A stretch of 42,300 bases of DNA, from positions 1-42,300 of the IMG/VR virus record IMGVR_UViG_3300009094_000035. One strand, given 5' to 3'. Made by a program: the position numbers and the translations under genes. This DNA comes from a virus. Within the stretch, counting starts at the first letter, position 1; every line of letters begins with the position of its first letter. The notes beneath the pieces were generated by a model that made no database searches, was not told where the DNA came from, and worked only from the letters and a program-made list of their open reading frames with translations. This document shows, in pieces, positions 1-4,838 of the stretch.

Positions 1-285
1 CGGAGCGGGAGCCGGAGGCGGCGCCGGAGCCGGAGCCGTAGCGTGAGCGGTCGCCGGAGCCGGAGCCGGAGCCGTAGCCGTAGCCGTCGCCGTAGCCGGC
101 GCCGTCGCCGTAGCCGGAGCCGGAGCCGGAGCCGTAGCCGTAGCCGTCGCCGTAGCCGGAGCCGTAGCCGTCGCCGTAGCCGTCGCCGGAGCCGTCGCCG
201 TAGCCGTCGCCGGAGCCGTCGCCGTAGCCGTAGCCGTAGCCGGAGCCGTAGCCGTCGCCGTAGCCGGAGCCGTAGCCGTCGCCGG
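1..285. repeat. Gly-X hexanucleotide array, left end
   Basis: The stretch is built almost entirely of 6-base units gccgNN; gccgga, gccgta and gccgtc are common and gccggc is rare. Read on the minus strand every unit is one Gly codon plus Ser, Tyr or Asp. From about 59 to 285 the units keep one frame; closer to the left edge they degenerate and Arg and Ala codons appear. A 51-base block at 116-166 recurs at 42151-42201 in the right-hand array with one base changed. The opposite strand would read Arg/Ser repeats, which I take as a shadow. Confidence 0.95.
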
Positions 286-322
286 GCGCAGGCGGCTTAC
301 CTCGCAGGACCCCTACTTCCAC
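2..322 (-). CDS. Gly-X repeat phage protein, N-terminal part (runs off left edge)
   Basis: A GTG at 322-320 opens a frame that stays open to the window edge. It begins MEVGVLRGKPPAPG and then becomes alternating glycine with Tyr, Ser or Asp for the rest. The start is supported by TGGGAGAG about 7 bases upstream and by overlap with the end of the gene at 313-627. Its first residues resemble those of the complete gene at the other window end (MEIVMLQGKIP), so the two are probably paralogs. The C-terminal domain seen in the other copy is missing here because the window ends. Function is unknown; the repeats would be a flexible, low-complexity region. Confidence 0.7.
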   Translation of the reverse strand, partial: MEVGVLRGKPPAPGDGYGSGYGDGYGSGYGYGYGDGSGDGYGDGSGDGYGDGYGSGYGDGYGYGSGSGSGYGDGAGYGDGYGYGSGSGSGDRSRYGSGSGAASGSRS

Positions 323-627
323 GTCGCGCTCTCCCAGCGATCAACCGCAGCAGGCGTCACCTCGATCACTGAGGTGATCTTGCGCAACGTGATGTCGGCA
401 GGCGGGCCGATCTTGCAGTCCTTGTCGGGACCGATCGACGCCAGGCCCATGAAGCCTTTCATGGCAGCGGACCAGTAGACGCAGAGACGAGATCGCTTCA
501 GTTCGATCTGTTCGCCGTCGGTGGCGCTTGCGTAGCCGAAAAACACACCGCGATGCTCGGTGGTCACAATAACTGCACGCTCAGTCTTCTTTGACACTTT
601 CGTTTCCTTTGTTGATGTCGCGCTCAC
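313..627 (-). CDS. DUF6948-like conserved phage protein
   Basis: The 104-residue product has the core VIVTTEHRGVFFGYA near residues 19-33, followed by CVYWSAAMKGFMGLA, the acidic-basic stretch GPDKDCKIGPP, and a C-terminal LRKITSVIE and DRWESATWK. I recognise this pattern from small phage proteins grouped as DUF6948; no biochemical role is known to me. The GTG start overlaps the stop of the upstream gene (GTGA at 627-624), and the stop lies inside the start region of the Gly-X gene, so all three are probably translated together. The first ~15 residues are Lys/Thr rich and the true start could be slightly further in. Confidence 0.75.
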   Translation of the reverse strand: MSATSTKETKVSKKTERAVIVTTEHRGVFFGYASATDGEQIELKRSRLCVYWSAAMKGFMGLASIGPDKDCKIGPPADITLRKITSVIEVTPAAVDRWESATWK

Positions 628-818
628 GAAATCACCTCAACCTTCGTCGCCTTCCCCGTCGCGACTCGTCCGATCGCCTCGAGAACCTCAAGGGCGATCT
701 GCCGAATCCGCTCGGCGAGCAACGGATCGTGCGACGCGTAGTGCCGCGCCAGGTCGAGTGAGGCGCTGGCGTCGTAGAGGGCTTTGAGCAGGCGATCGCG
801 GTGGTGGTGACGGGTCAT
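624..818 (-). CDS. small helical phage protein, unknown
   Basis: This 64-residue protein starts MTRHHHRDRLLKALYDASAS and is predicted by eye to be mostly helical, with regularly spaced Leu, Ile and Ala. The ATG at 818-816 was chosen because GGAG lies about 9 bases upstream and because it overlaps the stop of the micro-gene at 815-913 (ATGA). The His-rich N-terminus is unusual. It ends in a GTGA overlap with the DUF6948-like gene. I do not recognise a family. Confidence 0.6.
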   Translation of the reverse strand: MTRHHHRDRLLKALYDASASLDLARHYASHDPLLAERIRQIALEVLEAIGRVATGKATKVEVIS

Positions 819-913
819 GGTTCCACACTCCTTATCCACGCGGTTCGCATCCACTCGTAGAAGCCCAGACGTAGCCACAGGCGGCAGAAGGACCAGTAGG
901 AATCGAAGGTCAC
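815..913 (-). CDS. aromatic-rich micro-protein of 32 residues
   Basis: A GTG at 913-911 overlaps the stop of the gene at 910-1116 (GTGA), and its stop at 817-815 overlaps the next ATG (ATGA). The 32-residue product carries four Trp, two Tyr and three Phe, with the core FCRLWLRLGFYEWMRTAW near residues 8-25, which could form an amphipathic or membrane-associated helix. The exact four-base overlaps on both sides match the pattern used by nearly all neighbours and are the main reason to call it. Function is unknown. Confidence 0.5.
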   Translation of the reverse strand: MTFDSYWSFCRLWLRLGFYEWMRTAWIRSVEP

Positions 914-1116
914 GAGAACGCCTCGGGGTGCGCTTTCGCCGCCAGGCCAAGCAGTTCCTCGTACGCGCGGATCGATGCCTTGGCAGTAACCTCGGCGTCA
1001 CGTCGCGAGCCACGAGACCACCCCTCGGCGATCAGATCGGAGCTAGCGAACACGCGGTACGAGTAGCCGGGCTCGCCGCAGACCGTCTCGCGGTCGTACT
1101 GGATGGAGTAGGTCAC
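910..1116 (-). CDS. small phage protein, unknown (68 residues)
   Basis: The product begins VTYSIQYDRETVCGEPGYSY (GTG read as Met) and continues with an alternating beta-like first half, then a helical half ending in ELLGLAAKAHPEAFS. The GTG at 1116-1114 was preferred over further-upstream starts because it forms a GTGA overlap with the preceding stop. I do not recognise a family. Confidence 0.6.
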   Translation of the reverse strand: MTYSIQYDRETVCGEPGYSYRVFASSDLIAEGWSRGSRRDAEVTAKASIRAYEELLGLAAKAHPEAFS

Positions 1117-1289
1117 GGCGCGACCTCGATCGCCAAGGTCGAGTGGCACGAGCAATTGCGGAGCTCGAGCACGAGCGGGTTGCCAGCGTCGTCCTCGGTC
1201 GGCATGTGGCCGCGCAGTGGCAGCGCGGACCATTTGGCTGGGTCGGCCTTGATCGCCTCGTGCACTTCCTGAGCACAGACGCCGGTCAC
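1113..1289 (-). CDS. small phage protein with Cys-rich C-terminal motif
   Basis: From the GTG at 1289-1287, which overlaps the preceding stop (GTGA), the product is 58 residues. Its C-terminal part reads ELRNCSCHSTLAIEV, a motif I recall from small phage proteins of unknown function where a CxC or CxxC precedes STLA. The first half is acidic and Pro containing (KADPAKWSALPLRGHMP). The two close cysteines and the His between Cys and Ser could bind a metal, but nothing in the sequence proves it. Confidence 0.6.
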   Translation of the reverse strand: MTGVCAQEVHEAIKADPAKWSALPLRGHMPTEDDAGNPLVLELRNCSCHSTLAIEVAP

Positions 1290-1483
1290 GACGCACCGTC
1301 CATCCGCCGCTCCCACGGCATCGTGATCTGCAGGTCGGCAGCGGGCGCGTCAGGGGCGAAGCGCTGCTTGACCGTGCCGCGCGGGTCTAGGCGGGGTAGA
1401 GGGCGGGCGCCGTAGGTGGGCTCTCTTTCGAGAGAGCGGTCGTAAGAGCGGTCGAAGTCGTCCGGGTCGAAGCGAGAGGGCAT
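1286..1483 (-). CDS. first gene of leftward operon, unknown (65 residues)
   Basis: The ATG at 1483-1481 has no ribosome-binding site; instead a probable promoter -10 element ends six bases upstream, so the message may be leaderless. The product is rich in Asp, Arg and Pro (SRFDPDDFDRSYDRSLERE near the start) and looks poorly structured. It is the first gene after the leftward promoter and overlaps the next gene by GTGA. No family is recognised. Confidence 0.55.
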   Translation of the reverse strand: MPSRFDPDDFDRSYDRSLEREPTYGARPLPRLDPRGTVKQRFAPDAPAADLQITMPWERRMDGAS

Positions 1484-1519
1484 GAGTAGATAATTAATCT
1501 ACCCGCAATCCTCCGTCAA
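1484..1519 (-). promoter_or_regulatory. leftward early promoter with overlapping operator
   Basis: On the minus strand TTGACG (1519-1514) is followed after 18 bases by AATTAT (1495-1490). The latter lies within the palindrome GTAGAT-aatta-ATCTAC at 1486-1502. The ATG of the next gene begins seven bases after the -10, where transcription would start. A second half-site, TCTCTAC, lies at 1537-1543. The GTAGA core is shared with the operator region near 2.1 kb. The arrangement resembles the left operator of lambda-type phages; binding is inferred. Confidence 0.55.
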
Positions 1520-1660
1520 TACCTCGGTTGATTTTTTCTCTACTCGACGATCCAATTGGCGTGACACCAGCACCATGATGGCCTGGTACACCTCGGGATC
1601 ATCGAGACGCAATTGTCGCATTAACGCGACTAGGGTCTCGGTGATGTTGGGCTGAACCAT
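1499..1660 (-). CDS. small helical protein between regulator and leftward promoter
   Basis: An ATG at 1660-1658 opens a 53-residue frame that begins MVQPNITETLVALMRQLRLD and ends STEVLTEDCG. It looks mostly helical with an amphipathic spacing. No ribosome-binding site is visible. Its 3' end contains the leftward promoter -35 and part of the operator, so promoter and coding sequence would share DNA. The GC content here is lower than in neighbouring genes. I am only moderately sure it is translated. Confidence 0.4.
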   Translation of the reverse strand: MVQPNITETLVALMRQLRLDDPEVYQAIMVLVSRQLDRRVEKKSTEVLTEDCG

Positions 1661-1681
1661 GTGTTCAGCACATATACCGAA

Positions 1682-2068
1682 CTACTCTGATCTGGAAACG
1701 CGAATTGCACGGATGATGTCGACCCATGCCCGCTGCTGGTCGATCGTAAGTGACCGAAGCTTAGCCATTTCGTGTTCGAGCTCGTCAACTGCCGCAGCTT
1801 CTTGCAGCGGCTCGTCGATAGAGAGGATCTCGCATATGGCATCAACGTAAGAGCTGGAAGTCTGTGGCTTGTCCGTCTCAAGGTCGAACGTGACATAGAT
1901 GCCACGCTTGTCAGCGCCGAGCATCCGCGCGAGCTCGGCAAGGTTTCTCGGCTCGATGTCCTTGTCGGCATTTTCGGCAAGCCGGTCGATGACCCTGAGC
2001 TTCCACGCCGGGGTCATCTGCTTCCTGGGCCCCTCGTTGTAGGGCTTCGGATGTCGGGCGTCACCCAT
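1682..2068 (-). CDS. HTH transcriptional regulator (repressor candidate)
   Basis: The 128-residue product contains a helix-turn-helix-like region at about residues 18-65, with NLAELARMLGADKRGIYVTF followed by SSYVDAICEIL, the layout of XRE-type regulators. The C-terminal half is acidic and helical and could serve in dimerisation. The ATG at 2068-2066 lacks a ribosome-binding site, as is common for phage repressors with short leaders. It is transcribed away from a second HTH gene, and the ~85 bases between them hold palindromic sites. This geometry makes it one half of a lysis-lysogeny switch; which protein is the repressor and which the Cro-like partner cannot be decided from sequence alone. 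Confidence 0.7.
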   Translation of the reverse strand: MGDARHPKPYNEGPRKQMTPAWKLRVIDRLAENADKDIEPRNLAELARMLGADKRGIYVTFDLETDKPQTSSSYVDAICEILSIDEPLQEAAAVDELEHEMAKLRSLTIDQQRAWVDIIRAIRVSRSE

Positions 2069-2153
2069 GGAAGTAGGCGATAACATTTCTACTGGTAGAG
2101 ATTTGCTCTCTCTCCCGTTGACTGTCGGTAGAGAAAATGTCACCTGTTGTGGT
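2069..2153. promoter_or_regulatory. divergent operator region of the lysogeny switch
   Basis: The region contains the palindrome TCTAC-tg-GTAGA (2088-2099) and two direct copies of GGTAGAGA (2094-2101 and 2127-2134). A TCTCTCCC arm at about 2109-2117 pairs imperfectly with both copies. TTGACT at 2118-2123 could be a rightward -35, but no convincing -10 lies at the normal distance. On the minus strand TGTTAT (2083-2078) is a possible -10 for the regulator gene. The shared GTAGAGA core links this region to the leftward operator near 1.5 kb. Confidence 0.55.
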
Positions 2154-2378
2154 GTGGCTGGCAAGCGCAAAAAGTTAAGAGGGATTCACGCGCGCATTGC
2201 GCAGCTACGTAATGAGGCTGGCCTCAGTCAGCGCGCGCTGGCGTTGAAATGCGGCGTTGACGAGACCGCGGTGTCCCACTGGGAGAACGGGATGTCGGCA
2301 CCCAAGGGATCGAGACTGCCGGTGGTTGCCGATGCCCTCGGCGTGACGATCGACGCGCTGTTTCAAGAGGCGGCGTGA
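2154..2378 (+). CDS. XRE-family HTH regulator (Cro/CI-like)
   Basis: The product is a compact 74-residue HTH_3 domain. Helices 2-3 are clear in LSQRALALKCGVDETAVSHW followed by ENGMSAPKGSRLPVVADALGV and TIDALF, the classical XRE pattern. The GTG at 2154 gives the usual short N-terminus before the domain (AGKRKKLRG); an in-frame start further upstream would run through the operators and is less likely. A ribosome-binding site is not obvious. It lies first in the rightward block, diverging from the other regulator, and probably binds the same operators. Confidence 0.8.
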   Translation: MAGKRKKLRGIHARIAQLRNEAGLSQRALALKCGVDETAVSHWENGMSAPKGSRLPVVADALGVTIDALFQEAA

Positions 2379-2383
2379 CGCTA

Positions 2384-2680
2384 CTAGCACTGGATCAAGT
2401 CCATCTGCTCTCGCGTGCAGTCGCATTGCTGTGCGGGGGTGACGTTGCTCAGGCAGATGAGAAAATCGTCGAGGGCAGCCTCGCATGCAGGCGTGAGCCC
2501 ACTCGCGGACGACTGGCAGTCGGCGGTCGCCTGCTGCTGTGGGACTGGTTGGCCGGTTGTCAGGTCTACGAACGCACAGCCGTGGTCGTAGTAGGCGCTT
2601 ATCGCCTGAAAGCAGCTCGGCGGCGGATCGTCTCCGCCGCAGCAAATCGTTGCACTCACCACCAAGACAATTTTCCACAT
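2384..2680 (-). CDS. cysteine-rich secreted lipoprotein-like protein (moron candidate)
   Basis: The 98-residue product starts MWKIVLVVSATICCGG, a short basic-hydrophobic signal segment ending in Cys-Cys that could be a lipobox. The mature part has eight further cysteines (for example ADCQSS, PACEAA, LICLS, QCDCTREQ and a final Cys), suggesting disulfides outside the cytoplasm. This style is typical of secreted proteins of Myxococcota. It is read against the flanking rightward genes and ends six bases after the HTH gene, as expected for a separately expressed lysogeny gene. GAGGG lies too close to the ATG to be a good ribosome-binding site. Role unknown; host-surface modification or superinfection exclusion are guesses. 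Confidence 0.65.
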   Translation of the reverse strand: MWKIVLVVSATICCGGDDPPPSCFQAISAYYDHGCAFVDLTTGQPVPQQQATADCQSSASGLTPACEAALDDFLICLSNVTPAQQCDCTREQMDLIQC

Positions 2681-2694
2681 CCCTCGACGGTATC

Positions 2695-2934
2695 ATGATC
2701 GACTCCCTCCTCGACACCGTGCGGCGCGATCGGTTCAACGCCGACGAGTGGCCGGATAATCGATTCGTGGCGGGCTGGAACGCTCACGCCGATCACGTGC
2801 TCCGGGTGCTGCGTGGGTTGCGCGAGCTCGCCGAGGCGGAGCCGATTGATCTGCGGCTCAAGGCGGAGCTGACGGGGCTGCCGCAGGACTGGCCTTCCGC
2901 GCATGAGCTATTCGATTACGGCGGTGAATCGTGA
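2695..2934 (+). CDS. small acidic helical protein, unknown (79 residues)
   Basis: The product begins MIDSLLDTVRRDRFNADEWP and has a central helical part with HADHVLRVLRGLRELAEAE. The ATG at 2695 is the first plausible start. It ends in a GTGA overlap with the ribbon-helix-helix gene, so it is part of the rightward early operon. The spacing of Leu and charged residues suggests a small helical bundle. I do not recognise a family. Confidence 0.6.
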   Translation: MIDSLLDTVRRDRFNADEWPDNRFVAGWNAHADHVLRVLRGLRELAEAEPIDLRLKAELTGLPQDWPSAHELFDYGGES

Positions 2935-3086
2935 CGCGCTCACCGGCCAAGCGCGTGCAGCTCCGCGTCCGTGCGTCGCTCGCCGAGCGCCTGCGTGAGG
3001 CTGCGCGGCAGCAAGGTGAGCAGGCCGAGACGTTACTCGACGGGATCTTGAATCGCTGGCTCGACGAGGAGTTGAGGAAAAACTAA
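2931..3086 (+). CDS. ribbon-helix-helix DNA-binding protein
   Basis: This 51-residue product has a basic beta-strand (KRVQLRVRAS, residues 7-16) followed by two helices (LAERLREAARQQG and AETLLDGILNRWLDEEL), the layout of Arc/CopG-type DNA-binding proteins that act as dimers. The GTG start overlaps the previous stop (GTGA), and its TAA overlaps the next ATG. Two further small proteins of this type are encoded at 9081-9242 and 10761-10928. A regulatory role within the phage is inferred. Confidence 0.65.
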   Translation: MTRSPAKRVQLRVRASLAERLREAARQQGEQAETLLDGILNRWLDEELRKN

Positions 3087-3430
3087 TGCCGAGCTCCACT
3101 CGCAAGCCATCTCGCCGCCTGCGCTCGCGCAAGCTCTACGACGCACGCGCCACCGTCGACGGCGGTGAACTGTGGCTCGTCGCGCGCGGCGCGCACGTGA
3201 CGCGGACGGACGCCGACGGGGCGCGCGTCAGCGAAGTCTACGAGCCTGGCGCCAGGCTGTGGAGCAACCCAGGCGATCGGCTCGTCGTGTGCGGGCCGAC
3301 GATTGAAGAGACGGCAACGGCGCGGGTGGTCGAGGTGGCGCAGGACGGGCGCGTGCGTGTGCAGCTGACGTGCGGGGTGATTGCGGCGGGGACGGCAAGG
3401 GTGAGGGTGATGGAGGCGGGGAGGGCGTGA
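3086..3430 (+). CDS. beta-rich phage protein, unknown (114 residues)
   Basis: The ATG at 3086 overlaps the preceding TAA and has TTGAGGA about eight bases upstream. The basic N-terminus (TRKPSRRLRSRK) is followed by alternating strands such as GGELWLVARGAHVTRT and GDRLVVCGP, ending in RVRVMEAGRA. The composition suggests a small beta barrel that may bind nucleic acid, but no family is recognised. Its last codons supply the ribosome-binding site of the nuclease gene. Confidence 0.6.
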   Translation: MPSSTRKPSRRLRSRKLYDARATVDGGELWLVARGAHVTRTDADGARVSEVYEPGARLWSNPGDRLVVCGPTIEETATARVVEVAQDGRVRVQLTCGVIAAGTARVRVMEAGRA

Positions 3431-3855
3431 TGTCACCGATCGAGAAGATCATGGAGGAGCGATTTCGCGTATTCCATGACTTCGGGTGGAACGTCGTACA
3501 GCAATGCCGGTTCGGTCCCTACATCGCGGATTTTTGGATCGAGGTACCAAAGTTTGGCGTTGCGGTTGTCGTCGAGTGCGACGGACATACGTACCACGAT
3601 CGCACTGACAAGCAGGCAGACCACGATCGACGACGTGACCGCTATTTTCTCCGTGCCGGCATTCCGACCATTCGGCTCTCGTCGACTGACATCTTTGCTC
3701 GCCCCGACAAATGCGAGAGAGAAGTCGTCGAAACGATCAATGCGCTGTGCGAGAACATCCACCGCGTCATTGTAGCCAACGACGAACAAGCACCCTGCGA
3801 CGGCAAGGACTCGTGTGGTTGTTGGATGTTCGATCCGGAAACGGACGTTCCATGA
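3430..3855 (+). CDS. DUF559/Vsr-type endonuclease-like protein
   Basis: The 141-residue product has the layout of small PD-(D/E)XK nucleases of the DUF559 and Vsr type. It opens with SPIEKIMEERFR, has GPYIADFWIEVP with the first acidic residue, then VAVVVECDGHTYHDRTDKQA with the conserved ECDGH, and a DHDRRRDRYFLRAGIPTIRL segment. Such enzymes cut DNA or repair mismatches; the substrate here is unknown. The ATG at 3430 has GGGGAGGG upstream and overlaps the preceding stop (TGATG). It precedes primase with an ATGA overlap, so a role in DNA metabolism or in attacking competitor DNA is inferred. Confidence 0.75.
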   Translation: MSPIEKIMEERFRVFHDFGWNVVQQCRFGPYIADFWIEVPKFGVAVVVECDGHTYHDRTDKQADHDRRRDRYFLRAGIPTIRLSSTDIFARPDKCEREVVETINALCENIHRVIVANDEQAPCDGKDSCGCWMFDPETDVP

Positions 3856-4838
3856 TTTCCGTCGAGGACGTCCGCGCATCGCTCACCACGACGACCGTGC
3901 TCGATCTCTATGGGTGGACAGCGAAGCGCTCGGGCTCCGAGTACGAATCGTCGGCATGCCCGCAGCGCTCGGATCACAGTCGCCGCGCGTTCGTGATCAA
4001 CGCCAAGACTGGACGATGGCAGTGCTTCCCGTGCGGGACGAGCGGCGACCTGTTCGATTTCATCGCGCACCAGGAGCGGCTACGCATCGAAACGGATTTC
4101 GCACGCGTGCTCGAGAAGGCAGCAGCGATCGCGGGCGTGTTAGGCGAGATCGATCCCAGCGAGCGCGATCGCCGTCGCAAGGACCGAGAAGCGGCTGAGG
4201 CGCGAGACCGAGCCGAGAAGGCAGCGCGCGACCGGGAAGCTGTTCCGCGCGCGACCCATCACTGGGGCGGCCTACTCGAGCGTCACGGCCGAGGCGAGGA
4301 ATATCTCCACGAGAGGGGCTGCGCGGGCGTCGAAGTCGTGCGCTTCGATCCGTCACAGGATGGGTCTCCGTCGCTGCCGCTGCGCGACCGAGACGGTCAG
4401 ATCCGCAACGTCGTCTGCCGTAGGCTGCCCGAACTCGGCGAACCAAAGACGCCCGGGCTGCCCGGTTGCCCGACCGCGGGCACGCTCGGCCATTCGGTGA
4501 CCGACATCGAAGACGGTGTTGATGTCGTCATCACCGAGGGGATCTTTGACGCGATCACAGCCATGCTGGCGTGGCAGAAGGCGGTCGTTCTGGGCGCACA
4601 TGGGGCCGGCAACTTGCCCAAGGTCGTGCAGGTAGCAGCACCGCAGATCGCCCGGGCTAGGGGGCGCATGCTGCTGGTACCGCACCAAGACCGCGCTGGC
4701 TATCAGCGAGCGCGAGAGGCGGTCGCGCAAGCACACGGTGCGGGGCTTTCGCTCTCGTCTGGGTCGCTCTCGATCGTCAAGACCGGGGCCAAGGATCTGA
4801 ACGATGCATGGAGGCTCGGATGGAGGCCATGCGGGTGA
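3852..4838 (+). CDS. DNA primase with CHC2-like zinc finger and Toprim domain
   Basis: The 328-residue protein has an N-terminal zinc-binding region with C36, H42, C58 and C61 (ACPQRSDH and WQCFPCGTSGDLFDFI), as in CHC2-type primases, though the usual CxxH spacing is changed to CxxxxxH. A charged linker at 101-132 separates it from a Toprim-like domain with the catalytic ITEGIFDAI (E229) and LLVPHQDRAG (276-283), where His278 stands in place of the first Asp of the DxD pair. KDLNDAW near 314-320 matches the end of phage primase cores. It would make primers for phage replication with the adjacent helicase. The ATG at 3852 overlaps the previous stop (ATGA). Confidence 0.85.
   Translation: MISVEDVRASLTTTTVLDLYGWTAKRSGSEYESSACPQRSDHSRRAFVINAKTGRWQCFPCGTSGDLFDFIAHQERLRIETDFARVLEKAAAIAGVLGEIDPSERDRRRKDREAAEARDRAEKAARDREAVPRATHHWGGLLERHGRGEEYLHERGCAGVEVVRFDPSQDGSPSLPLRDRDGQIRNVVCRRLPELGEPKTPGLPGCPTAGTLGHSVTDIEDGVDVVITEGIFDAITAMLAWQKAVVLGAHGAGNLPKVVQVAAPQIARARGRMLLVPHQDRAGYQRAREAVAQAHGAGLSLSSGSLSIVKTGAKDLNDAWRLGWRPCG

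Noticed and set aside
1-285. CRISPR array or tandem-repeat satellite
   Set aside because: Units are six bases without spacers and stay in a coding frame.
43-372. Arg/Ser-repeat frame on the plus strand across the left array
   Set aside because: It is the complement of the Gly-X coding repeat. The minus-strand frame has a ribosome-binding site and a homologous start, and Gly-X proteins are a known phage type.
2205-2738. Minus-strand frame with a strong ribosome-binding site starting MIPSRDVENCLGGECN
   Set aside because: Its product is Arg-rich and runs opposite to the clear HTH gene and in another frame than the Cys-rich lipoprotein frame; the upstream GGAGGGAG is the complement of codons of the plus gene at 2695.
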